Positions 1-6,702 of a stretch of 6,702 nucleotides of DNA are shown one piece after another. The position numbers were made by a program, and so were the translations under genes. The DNA is taken from positions 1-6,702 of the forward strand of contig SLIW01000133.1 in the NCBI GenBank assembly GCA_007135435.1, read 5' to 3'. Numbering within the stretch: position 1 is the first letter of the stretch; every line of letters begins with the position of its first letter. This DNA is from Natronomonas sp. Lineage in GTDB: Archaea; Halobacteriota; Halobacteria; Halobacteriales; Haloarculaceae. The notes beneath the pieces are model-generated. The model searched no databases. It worked only from the letters and a program-made list of their open reading frames with translations, and was not told the DNA's origin.

Positions 1-774
1 GTCCTCACGCTGGCCGGCGCGGTCGGCCGGGGGACGCTCGAACCCGGGGCGATCGACCAGGTCGAACAGGAGGGCCTCGGTGGGCTGCTCCTCGGCGTCC
101 AGTACGACTTCACCCCGCTGGTGTACGGCTTCGTCGAGGGCCTCGGGCTGATCGCCCAGGACCCGCTCGTGTTCGCCCTGGTGGTGTTCACGTTCTTCTT
201 CGTCGACTTCTTCGACACCGCGGGGACCCTCATCGGCGTCTCCCAGATCGGTGGCTTCCTCGACGAGCACGGCGACCTCCCGGAGATGGACAAGCCGCTG
301 ATGGCCGACGCGGTCGGCACCACCGCCGGCGCGATGATGGGCACCTCGACGGTCACCACCTACATCGAGTCCGCCACCGGCATCGAGGAGGGCGGCCGCA
401 CCGGCTTCACCGCGCTCGTGGTCGGCGGGTTCTTCGCGGTCTCCCTGCTGTTCGTGCCGCTCGTCTCGGCGATCCCCACCTACGCGACCTACATCGCGCT
501 CGTGGTGGTGGGCATCATCATGCTCCAGGGCGTCGCCGACATCGACTGGCAGGACCCCGCGTGGGCGATCTCGGGCGGCCTCACGATCACCGTCATGCCG
601 CTGACCGCCTCCATCGCCAACGGCCTCGCTGCCGGCATCATGAGCTACCCGCTGGTGAAGGCGGCGATGGGCGAACGGGACGACGTCTCCCTCGGCCAGT
701 GGACCCTCGCGGCGATCTTCGTCATCTACTTCGTCGTCTACTTCGCGATCGAGGCCGAGATGATCGTGTTCTAG
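1..774 (+). CDS. NCS2/AzgA-family purine (guanine/hypoxanthine/adenine) permease, 3' part
   Basis: This is a membrane transporter of the AzgA branch of the nucleobase-cation symporter-2 group, which imports purine bases with protons or cations. The frame is open from base 1, so the gene starts outside the window. The 257 visible residues are the C-terminal part of a protein usually about 430-480 long. Seen directly: the signature FVDFFDTAGTLIGV (visible residues 67-80), and the motif GTSTVTTYIESATG (114-127) followed by EEGGRTG, both typical of AzgA proteins. Hydrophobic helices lie near 55-75, 137-156, 160-177, 187-212 and 234-255. The protein ends in a hydrophobic helix with almost no tail (stop TAG). 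The family assignment is strong; which purine is carried cannot be read from the sequence. An ORF finder may place a start at base 121 (GTG), but the similarity and open frame continue upstream of it. Confidence 0.93.
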   Translation, partial: VLTLAGAVGRGTLEPGAIDQVEQEGLGGLLLGVQYDFTPLVYGFVEGLGLIAQDPLVFALVVFTFFFVDFFDTAGTLIGVSQIGGFLDEHGDLPEMDKPLMADAVGTTAGAMMGTSTVTTYIESATGIEEGGRTGFTALVVGGFFAVSLLFVPLVSAIPTYATYIALVVVGIIMLQGVADIDWQDPAWAISGGLTITVMPLTASIANGLAAGIMSYPLVKAAMGERDDVSLGQWTLAAIFVIYFVVYFAIEAEMIVF

Positions 775-816
775 GCGGTCCAGACGTTGGCTGCCGTCCT
801 CTTCTCCCCGAACCGT

Positions 817-833
817 GATCGGAACAGCCGATC
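817..833 (+). terminator. Small hairpin downstream of the permease, possible terminator or processing site
   Basis: GATCGG (817-822) and CCGATC (828-833) form a perfect 6-bp stem around the loop AACAG, 43 bases after the permease stop. A pyrimidine-rich run (about 796-809) precedes the hairpin; no T-run follows it. Archaeal termination mainly needs a T-rich stretch, so a terminator role is only a guess. The stem is short enough to arise by chance in GC-rich DNA. Confidence 0.25.
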
Positions 834-855
834 GCGCTCGGGCGCTGCTCCACCC

Positions 856-990
856 GATCTCCAGCGGGCCGATCCGCCTAACCTCCAGTCTGCCGAACTC
901 CCCGATCTCCAGCGGGCCGATCCGTCCGACCTCCAGCGGGCCGAACTCCCCGACCTCCAGTGGGCTTCTCCCCCCGACCTCCACAGTGGC
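856..990. repeat. 24-base tandem repeat, five full copies plus a partial sixth
   Basis: Units run 856-879, 880-903, 904-927, 928-951 and 952-975, with a decaying sixth from 976. All share the core GAYCTCCAG, AAC replacing GAY in unit 2. Units 1 and 3 continue CGGGCCGATCCG; units 2 and 4 end CCGAACTCCCC, so a 48-base two-unit period lies on top of the 24-base one. Unit 5 is more diverged. The period is a multiple of 3, so the array stays open in more than one frame on both strands (an octapeptide such as DLQRADPP on +). The frames lack a credible start and family resemblance, so I treat it as non-coding. It fills most of the gap between the permease and the aldo/keto reductase. Confidence 0.85.
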
Positions 991-1033
991 GCCACGGTCA
1001 GAACCCGGTGCGGTCTGTCCGGTTGCCCCACCC

Positions 1034-1040
1034 TTTTGTA
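1034..1040 (+). promoter_or_regulatory. TATA-like box for the aldo/keto reductase
   Basis: TTTTGTA is the only AT-rich stretch in a very GC-rich gap. Its centre is about 26 bases before the ATG at 1063. In haloarchaea transcription starts roughly 25 bases after the TATA box, so the transcript would start at or next to the ATG (leaderless). No Shine-Dalgarno-like GGAGG lies between the box and the start, which agrees with this. Confidence 0.55.
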
Positions 1041-1062
1041 GCTCACGGGAGTCGATCCGGAC

Positions 1063-2070
1063 ATGGCTCTCGAAGACGTCGACCTCGGGTTCGTCCCGCT
1101 GGGCGACACCGGGCTGCAGACGAGCGAGCTCCAGTTCGGCACCTGGCGGTTCGGCAGGGAGACCGAGGCGGGGAACCTCGAGATCGACGAGGAGCGCGCC
1201 CACGCACTGCTGGACGCCTACGCGGCCGCGGGCGGCCGCTTCGTCGACACGGCGGACGTCTACGGCGGCGGCGCCGCCGAGGAGTGGATCGGCGCGTGGC
1301 TCGCCGACCGCGACCGCGAGCGGTTCACGATCGCCTCGAAGATCTACTGGCAGATCCGCGAGGGCGACCCGAACAGCCGCGGGACCAACCGCAAGAACGT
1401 CCGCCACCGGATCGACGCCCTGCTCGACCGGCTCGACACCGACTACGTCGACGTCCTGTACATCCACCGGTGGGACGACGAGACGCCGACCCGCGAGCTG
1501 ATGCGGACGCTGAACGGGCTCGTCGAGGTCGGGAAGGTCCACTACCTCGGGACGTCGACCATGCGACCGAACGCCTGGAAGGTCGCCCGCGCCAACGAGC
1601 TCGCCCGCAGCGAGGGCTGGGAGCCGTTCACGGTCGCCCAGCCGAGATACAATCTCGTCGACCGGGAGATCGAGGGCGACTACCTCGAGATGTGCCGGGA
1701 GCACGGGATCGCGGTCTGCCCGTGGAGCCCCCTCGGTCAGGGCTTCCTGACGGGCAAGTACGACCGCGAGGAGGGGCTGACCGGGGAGTCGCTGGCGGGC
1801 GAATCCAGCCGGTTCGAGGCGCACTACCTGACCCCCGAGAACTTCGACGCCCACGACGTCCTCGACACGGTCGCCGAGGAGGTCGGCGCGACCCCCGCCC
1901 AGACCGCCCTGGCGTGGCTGTCCCACCGCGAGGGGGTGGCCGCGCCCATCGTCGGCGCCCGGACGGTCGAGCAGCTCGAGGAGAACCTCGTCGCCGGGGG
2001 GATCGACCTCTCCGAGGAACAGCTCGAGCGACTGAACGAGGCGAAGGCGGGTCCGTACGACGGGCTCTGA
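1063..2070 (+). CDS. Aldo/keto reductase family oxidoreductase
   Basis: A cytoplasmic NAD(P)H-dependent reductase of carbonyl compounds, 335 residues, the normal length for the (beta/alpha)8-barrel family. The family catalytic tetrad is visible: Asp62 in VDTADVY, Tyr67 in the same motif, Lys93 in ASKIYW, and His135 in LYIHRW. The barrel strands GKVHYLGTST (157-166), TVAQPRYNLV (190-199) and GIAVCPWSPLGQGFLTGKY (215-233) follow in the expected order, and the cofactor-binding segment VGARTVEQLEEN is at 297-308. The ATG at 1063 suits both the family N-terminus (LGDTGLQTSELQFGTW) and the upstream TATA-like box. It resembles the YajO/AKR11-12 type that reduces sugars or small aldehydes, but the substrate cannot be inferred. 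The next same-strand gene is 437 bases away, so it is probably transcribed alone. Strong acidic bias and GC-rich third positions match a native haloarchaeal gene. Confidence 0.95.
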   Translation: MALEDVDLGFVPLGDTGLQTSELQFGTWRFGRETEAGNLEIDEERAHALLDAYAAAGGRFVDTADVYGGGAAEEWIGAWLADRDRERFTIASKIYWQIREGDPNSRGTNRKNVRHRIDALLDRLDTDYVDVLYIHRWDDETPTRELMRTLNGLVEVGKVHYLGTSTMRPNAWKVARANELARSEGWEPFTVAQPRYNLVDREIEGDYLEMCREHGIAVCPWSPLGQGFLTGKYDREEGLTGESLAGESSRFEAHYLTPENFDAHDVLDTVAEEVGATPAQTALAWLSHREGVAAPIVGARTVEQLEENLVAGGIDLSEEQLERLNEAKAGPYDGL

Positions 2071-2152
2071 GGTACGGGCACCACTGTGGGACCGCACGCG
2101 AGACGACGGAACACGATGTGAGGAGGGTTTGGCTCCCCCGACACGAAGCGGC

Positions 2153-2207
2153 GAGGTACGACGGCGAGGTACGACGGCGAGGTACGACGGCGAGATACGA
2201 CGGCGAG
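2153..2207. repeat. 13-base tandem repeat, four copies
   Basis: GAGGTACGACGGC is repeated exactly at 2153-2165, 2166-2178 and 2179-2191, and once with one change (GAGATACGACGGC) at 2192-2204, followed by GAG. The near-identity of the copies suggests recent expansion. A period not divisible by 3 makes a coding role unlikely. The reductase gene ends with related sequence: GTACGACGG at 2055-2063 (codons of its Tyr-Asp-Gly) and GAGGTACG at 2069-2076 across the stop codon. Confidence 0.9.
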
Positions 2208-2312
2208 ACCTCGATCAGTCTCGCGTGGTCACGATGGGTCTCGAGGTCGTCTCGAACAGGCGGGCCGTCGGTGGCAACGCGGCGAAATGAACGTCGTTCA
2301 CATCTCCCGTTC

Positions 2313-2331
2313 GGCGACTCGGCGAGTCGCC
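2313..2331. repeat. Perfect 9-bp inverted repeat
   Basis: GGCGACTCG and CGAGTCGCC flank a single G. In RNA it would fold as a 7-bp stem with loop CGGCG; in DNA it is a dyad of the size bound by a dimeric regulator. It lies about 130 bases upstream of the TATA-like box at 2448, too far for a classic repressor site, so its role is unknown. Confidence 0.4.
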
Positions 2332-2443
2332 CGCCCCGAGGGAGCACTCTCCGGGGTCACGGCGGATGGTCACCTGCCCGGCGAGTCGGTCTGGTGGGCA
2401 TTTCAATCCGCAGATCGGCCCAATAAATTCCAAGCAATCGGGG

Positions 2444-2454
2444 AAACATTTATC
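2444..2454 (+). promoter_or_regulatory. BRE plus TATA-like promoter for the zinc-ribbon gene
   Basis: GAAAC directly precedes ATTTATC (2448-2454), close to the haloarchaeal BRE/TATA arrangement. Transcription would start near 2476-2480, leaving a leader of about 30 bases before the ATG at 2508. A second weaker AT-rich candidate, AAAAATC at 2483-2489, sits at the right distance for a leaderless transcript instead. No Shine-Dalgarno sequence lies before the ATG. Confidence 0.45.
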
Positions 2455-2507
2455 ACGGAATCGTTTGAACAGTTCTCCGTCGAAAAATCACTGCACTCGG
2501 CACCCCA

Positions 2508-2930
2508 ATGTCATCAGTCGCTCCGGATCCGGGAGACGATCTCGGGGGGGACGAGCCCTGCCCTCAGCATTGCCTCAGTTGCGGGACGAGGATCTACCAC
2601 CAGGACGATCTGGACGCGGCCGACCCGGACGCCGAATCCGACGACGACTCTACCAGCTGGCCATGGGAGTGCCTCAACTGCGGGACGACCATCTTCCACG
2701 ACGGTGAGTGCTGCGTGCCGTGTCGGTCGGCATACTACGCCAGTACCCACGCGGGACGTCCCTCCGACTCGATGGGGTTCGTCGAATGGATCCGTCGCGA
2801 GTCGTTACCGGCCTTCGTCCTGAAGACCACGGGTATCGCCGGTATCGAGCTCGGTCTGACGGCGTTCTGGTTGCTTGTGTTCCTCGGTGACCCGTTCGCC
2901 CTTGGCCAGGTCGCGTCCCTGGCCATGTAG
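2508..2930 (+). CDS. Uncharacterised zinc-ribbon-like protein with one membrane helix
   Basis: A 140-residue protein I do not recognise as a named family. It has eight cysteines in the first 72 residues (C18, C22, C25, C55, C58, C68, C69, C72), including three CxxC pairs, consistent with binding one or two zinc ions. Two are in duplicated motifs: CLSCGTRIYHQDD (22-34) and CLNCGTTIFHDGE (55-67), joined by an Asp-rich linker (33-48). C69-x2-C72 could complete the second site. After a polar stretch, residues 103-126 (VLKTTGIAGIELGLTAFWLLVFLG) form one hydrophobic helix, so the zinc part is probably membrane-tethered. The ATG is the first in-frame start after an upstream stop at 2466. Codon use is looser at third positions (TCA, TTA, TTG, CTT, AGG) than in its neighbours, suggesting low expression or separate origin. 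It is convergent with the transporter gene, 15 bases between stops. Role unknown. Confidence 0.8.
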   Translation: MSSVAPDPGDDLGGDEPCPQHCLSCGTRIYHQDDLDAADPDAESDDDSTSWPWECLNCGTTIFHDGECCVPCRSAYYASTHAGRPSDSMGFVEWIRRESLPAFVLKTTGIAGIELGLTAFWLLVFLGDPFALGQVASLAM

Positions 2931-2945
2931 GGATCCTCGACGCGG

Positions 2946-3848
2946 TCACCCCGACACCGAGACGAGGATCGCCCCGGCGACCACCACGGCGGCCCCGACG
3001 ACGAGCGGGAGGGTGACCCGTTCGAGGCGTTGCGGGAGGAACGCGACCGACAGCGCGATGACGATGAGCGGTGCCGTGTGGATGAGCGGGATCGCGACCA
3101 CCACCGGCGCGGCCCGCAGCGCAGCGAAGTACGAGAGCAGCCCGAACGTGCTCGTCACCCCGGCGACGAGACACCAGCGCAGGTTCGGCGTCGCTGCGAT
3201 CCCCGCGAGGCCGCCGCCGCGGATCCGGAGGTACGCGAGGTAGCTCGCGAGGGCGGCGGCCATCATCACCGCCAGTCCGACCAGGACCGGGGTGCCGTCG
3301 TCGAGGCCGACGCGGACGAAGATCGGCTCGACGCCGATGAAGAACGCCGCGCCGAGCGGGAGCACCAGCGACGCGCCCACGTCCCGCCACGAGGCCTCCC
3401 GACCGGCGTCGGCGGCCGTCGACCACGCGATCGCCGCGATCCCGAAGACGATGAGGACGATCCCGATCCCGTGGGGGACCGTCACGGACTCCCCGAGGAG
3501 CCAGATAGCCAGGAGGGCAGTGACGAACGTCGACGCGGACACGAGCGGCGTCGTCCGGCTCGCACCGATCGACTTGATCGCCCCGTACATGCAGACCCGC
3601 CCGAGCACGAGGCCGACGACGCCAGCGGTGGCGAAGGCCCCGGCGGCCCGCCACGACAGGCCGTAGGACGGGAAGTGGACGATCGCGGCGGCGGGGCCGA
3701 TGACGCCCAGGTTGATGGCCATCACGATGAGCACGGCGCGGCTGACGCCGGTCCCGTCGGTCGCGAGCCGGACCGCGATGTTCTGGGTGGCGAGGAGCCC
3801 GGCCGCGAGGACCGCCAGCAGGACCCCGGCCAGGTGGACGACCTCCAC
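2946..3848 (-). CDS. EamA/DMT-superfamily transporter
   Basis: A 300-residue integral membrane protein of the drug/metabolite transporter superfamily. Ten hydrophobic helices can be traced near residues 5-25, 37-59, 68-86, 100-120, 124-143, 157-177, 187-206, 215-236, 239-263 and 277-298, the usual length and two-fold EamA repeat. The repeat is visible as TALLAIWLLGESVT (110-123) plus a following helix in the first half, and the IPLIHTAPLIVIALSVAFLP segment (243-262) plus a final helix in the second. The start is GTG at 3848-3846, chosen because a complete Shine-Dalgarno GGAGGTGA lies 3 bases upstream and helix 1 follows directly. Substrate unknown: relatives export amino acids, metabolites or drugs, and many haloarchaeal members are uncharacterised. 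It is divergent from the mutase and convergent with the zinc-ribbon gene. Confidence 0.92.
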   Translation of the reverse strand: MEVVHLAGVLLAVLAAGLLATQNIAVRLATDGTGVSRAVLIVMAINLGVIGPAAAIVHFPSYGLSWRAAGAFATAGVVGLVLGRVCMYGAIKSIGASRTTPLVSASTFVTALLAIWLLGESVTVPHGIGIVLIVFGIAAIAWSTAADAGREASWRDVGASLVLPLGAAFFIGVEPIFVRVGLDDGTPVLVGLAVMMAAALASYLAYLRIRGGGLAGIAATPNLRWCLVAGVTSTFGLLSYFAALRAAPVVVAIPLIHTAPLIVIALSVAFLPQRLERVTLPLVVGAAVVVAGAILVSVSG

Positions 3849-3851
3849 GTC

Positions 3852-3859
3852 TCACCTCC
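3852..3859 (-). promoter_or_regulatory. Strong Shine-Dalgarno site of the EamA transporter
   Basis: On the minus strand GGAGGTGA pairs with all eight bases of the 16S rRNA 3' end (UCACCUCC), ending 3 bases before the GTG start. This decides the start codon and implies a transcript with a leader. It contrasts with the apparently leaderless reductase and mutase genes in the same window. Confidence 0.75.
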
Positions 3860-4079
3860 CCGCCGTCGGGACGGTCGCGGCCGGATGGTGGATGGGAGAC
3901 TGTCGTTCTCGGGGTGCGCCGCCGTCGAATCCTGCCGGTGGAGGGCCTCCGGTCGAGGCCGCCCCTGGTCGAGCGAGCGGACTCCGCGCAGCTGGGCTGG
4001 ATGGACCCTCGCGCCGTGTCGCCGGCGCTTCAGGACCCTCTCGCCGTCTGGATGGCACCGCCGGGAGGTTCCCGCCCGT

Positions 4080-4091
4080 GGTTCATAAACC
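4080..4091. promoter_or_regulatory. TATA-like, nearly palindromic element in the divergent gap
   Basis: GGTTCATAAACC is almost its own reverse complement (five of six base pairs). Read on the minus strand it gives TTTATG, the best TATA-like sequence upstream of the transporter; transcription from it would leave a leader of about 210 bases before the GTG. It is isolated in GC-rich DNA. Promoter role is inferred only. Confidence 0.3.
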
Positions 4092-4204
4092 TGCGACGAG
4101 ACGTGGTCGCGAGTCTCACGATCGTGTCCGTACCGGGTCCCTGGCCGATCGAACCCCCGGATGCCGAACGCGGATCGGCCGGCACGGCTCCCGGACCGCA
4201 GGAC

Positions 4205-4255
4205 GACGAACGGGCGCGGGTGACGAACGGGCGCGAGCGACGAACGAGCGAGGGC
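4205..4255. repeat. 17-base tandem repeat, three copies
   Basis: GACGAACGGGCGCGGGT (4205-4221), GACGAACGGGCGCGAGC (4222-4238) and GACGAACGAGCGAGGGC (4239-4255), followed by GACG. The copies match at most positions. The period is not divisible by 3. The array ends 27 bases before the mutase TATA-like box, so it lies where an activator or repressor could bind, though nothing shows that it does. Confidence 0.8.
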
Positions 4256-4282
4256 GACGTGCCCCGGCGCCCCACGCCAACC

Positions 4283-4289
4283 TTGATAA
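4283..4289 (+). promoter_or_regulatory. TATA-like box for the mutase
   Basis: TTGATAA lies with its centre about 26 bases before the ATG at 4312, the spacing of a leaderless haloarchaeal transcript. No Shine-Dalgarno site precedes the ATG. This supports ATG 4312 as the true start rather than any of the in-frame starts far upstream. Confidence 0.55.
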
Positions 4290-4311
4290 CTGCGCTGACC
4301 GAAACACGGGT

Positions 4312-5990
<1,679 letters not shown>

Positions 5991-6009
<19 letters not shown>

Positions 6010-6104
6010 CATCGTCGGCCCGGCCTCACATAGCCAGACCGGCATCACATCGTCGGCCCGGCATCAAATTGTCAGACTGGCATCAAATCGTCGAGATGAC
6101 CTGA
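5991..6104. repeat. 19-base tandem repeat overlapping the 3' end of the mutase gene
   Basis: Five copies follow the stop codon without a break: CATCGTCGGCCCGGCCTCA (6010-6028), CATAGCCAGACCGGCATCA (6029-6047), CATCGTCGGCCCGGCATCA (6048-6066), AATTGTCAGACTGGCATCA (6067-6085) and AATCGTCGAGATGACCTGA (6086-6104). The 19 bases before them (5991-6009), which encode the mutase's last residues and its TGA stop, match the first copy at 14 of 19 positions, so the array appears to begin inside the gene. Copies 1 and 3 differ at one base; the others are more diverged. It lies between two convergent genes. No T-run typical of archaeal terminators is seen. Confidence 0.85.
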
Positions 6105-6207
6105 CGAACAGAAGTGTCTACGGCGACGGCTGGAGACCGGCCGGGTCGGCGCGGGAGCCGAATCGGGGGCGAATCCGCGCCACCTGGGGTCGACCTGCGG
6201 TAGTCAC

Positions 6208-6702
6208 TCACCCCATGGGGCTGTCGTCTTCAGTCCCGGTTCCGGGATCGCGATCGCGGGGGGCGTCGGAGGAGGACACTTCCGACTTCCCACTACGGGC
6301 CCAGCGGTCGATGTTCTCCTCGACGTACTCCTTGCCGCCGAGGCCGAAGGCGATCCCGACGCCGAGGGCGATGGCGATGGCGAGGCCCCACGCCAGCGCC
6401 CTCGCGAAGACGAAGAGGATGCCGACGTCGATGCCCATCGTGTCGAGGCCGATGACGATCACGACGAAGTAGAGGAAGAACTGCACGCCGGTGGCGAACC
6501 ACTCGGTGTACCGGGTCTGCGTCGCGGCCTGGGTCCGCTTGATGGCGTCGCCGATGAAGTCGGCGACGACGAACCCGAGGACGATGACCAGCAGCCCCGC
6601 GATGAACGCCGGCAGGTACGAGACGGCGGTGTTGATCCACTGCGAGAGGACGGCGATGGCGAGCACGTCGGCGGCCGCCAGGATCGCCAGCGCGTAGACG
6701 AA
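6208..6702 (-). CDS. MscS-like 'conserved TM helix' membrane protein, 3' part
   Basis: The frame is open to the right edge, so the gene starts outside the window; 164 C-terminal residues are visible. Four hydrophobic helices lie near visible residues 1-20, 27-51, 70-88 and 98-122. The segments AYL-like SYLPAFIAGLLVIVLGFVVA (28-47) and the helix ending LGVGIAFGLGGKEYVEEN (113-130) are typical of the conserved-TM-helix repeat family found in bacterial and archaeal proteins related to small-conductance mechanosensitive channels. No MscS beta domain follows. Instead there is a hydrophilic tail (about 135-164) rich in Ser, Asp and Glu, probably cytoplasmic. A GTG at 6666 could be taken as a start, but hydrophobic coding sequence continues upstream (FVYALAILAAAD). 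Channel activity is inferred from the family only. It is convergent with the mutase, with 198 bases between stops. Confidence 0.85.
   Translation of the reverse strand, partial: FVYALAILAAADVLAIAVLSQWINTAVSYLPAFIAGLLVIVLGFVVADFIGDAIKRTQAATQTRYTEWFATGVQFFLYFVVIVIGLDTMGIDVGILFVFARALAWGLAIAIALGVGIAFGLGGKEYVEENIDRWARSGKSEVSSSDAPRDRDPGTGTEDDSPMG

Larger units (their letters stand above)
2071..2507. other. Long non-coding gap between the reductase and the zinc-ribbon gene
   Basis: 437 bases with no credible gene. The open frames crossing it have no family resemblance and read through a 13-base repeat that shifts frame at each copy. It contains that repeat (2153-2207), a 19-base perfect inverted repeat (2313-2331), and then an abrupt drop in GC content from about 2400 to 2490, where the promoter of the next gene lies. 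The AT-rich part is unlike the rest of the window. Confidence 0.6.
3849..4311. other. Divergent non-coding gap between transporter and mutase
   Basis: 463 bases with no credible gene; reading frames spanning it are shadows or upstream extensions of the mutase frame without family resemblance. It holds the transporter's ribosome site, a degenerate two-copy direct repeat (GGACCCTC plus related bases at 4003-4019 and 4033-4049, 15 of 17 matching, 30 bases apart), a small hairpin CGGGA-GGT-TCCCG (4062-4074), a TATA-like dyad (4080-4091), the palindrome CACGATCGTG (4117-4126), a 17-base tandem repeat (4205-4255) and the mutase TATA-like box (4283-4289). Confidence 0.6.

Noticed and set aside
856..990. 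CRISPR array
   Set aside because: The repeats in this and the other three gaps are directly adjacent with no unique spacers, and no cas gene is present.
787..1041. Open frame with an octapeptide repeat across the 24-base array (and a mirror frame on the minus strand, 771-1142)
   Set aside because: The frame is open because the repeat period is a multiple of 3 and the DNA is GC-rich. It lacks a credible promoter, ribosome site or family resemblance, and the minus-strand frame also overlaps the start of the reductase.
2287..2823. Alternative + frame overlapping the zinc-ribbon gene
   Set aside because: Its product is Ser/Thr/Arg-rich without recognisable features. The overlapping frame has spaced CxxC motifs, an internal duplication and a membrane helix, which are unlikely by chance.
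2674..3855. Long minus-strand frame (393 codons) overlapping the EamA transporter
   Set aside because: Its product is low-complexity Arg/Pro/Gly-rich sequence, the usual shadow of GC-rich coding DNA. The overlapping frame has ten membrane helices, EamA features and a matched ribosome site.
4117..4126. Palindrome CACGATCGTG as an operator
   Set aside because: A single 10-base palindrome without a second copy or close promoter; GATC-containing palindromes are frequent in such DNA. It is mentioned only as part of the gap description.
3700..4311. N-terminal extension of the mutase of about 204 residues
   Set aside because: The frame is open upstream, but this part has no family resemblance, overlaps the transporter gene, crosses the 17-base repeat and is Arg/Pro/Ala-rich. 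A TATA-like box at the leaderless distance supports ATG 4312.

Overview
The window looks like chromosomal DNA of a haloarchaeon (class Halobacteria). The DNA is very GC-rich with strongly GC-biased third codon positions, and the soluble proteins are rich in Asp and Glu. Several genes have AT-rich TATA-like boxes about 25-29 bases before the start codon and no Shine-Dalgarno site, the usual haloarchaeal leaderless layout. The genus cannot be told from the sequence.

Layout, left to right: (1) the 3' part of an AzgA/NCS2-type purine permease (+, entering from the left edge); (2) a 288-base gap with a 24-base tandem repeat; (3) a complete aldo/keto reductase (+); (4) a 437-base gap with a 13-base tandem repeat, a perfect inverted repeat and an AT-rich promoter; (5) a 140-residue protein with a duplicated zinc-ribbon-like motif and one membrane helix (+); (6) convergent with it, an EamA/DMT-family transporter (-); (7) a 463-base divergent gap with a 17-base tandem repeat and promoter-like boxes; (8) a B12-dependent acyl-CoA mutase large subunit (+); (9) a 198-base convergent gap with a 19-base tandem repeat; (10) the 3' part of a small-conductance-channel-like 'conserved TM helix' membrane protein (-, running off the right edge).

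The genes do not form an obvious operon. Every complete gene is separated from its same-strand neighbour by a long gap or faces a gene on the other strand, so they are probably separate transcription units. Their products are a nucleobase importer, an NADPH oxidoreductase, an uncharacterised membrane-anchored zinc protein, a metabolite exporter or importer, a carbon-skeleton mutase and a membrane channel-like protein. No shared pathway is evident.

Two things stand out. First, the mutase would be annotated by similarity as methylmalonyl-CoA mutase, but it carries Phe and Gln at the two positions where methylmalonyl-CoA mutases have Tyr89 and Arg207 (Propionibacterium numbering). That is the isobutyryl-CoA mutase pattern. 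Second, every gap longer than 20 bases carries its own short tandem repeat with a different period (24, 13, 17 and 19 bases). The 19-base array starts inside the last codons of the mutase gene. I see no CRISPR array, transposon, integrase, tRNA or rRNA, and no clear sign of a new defence or mobile system.
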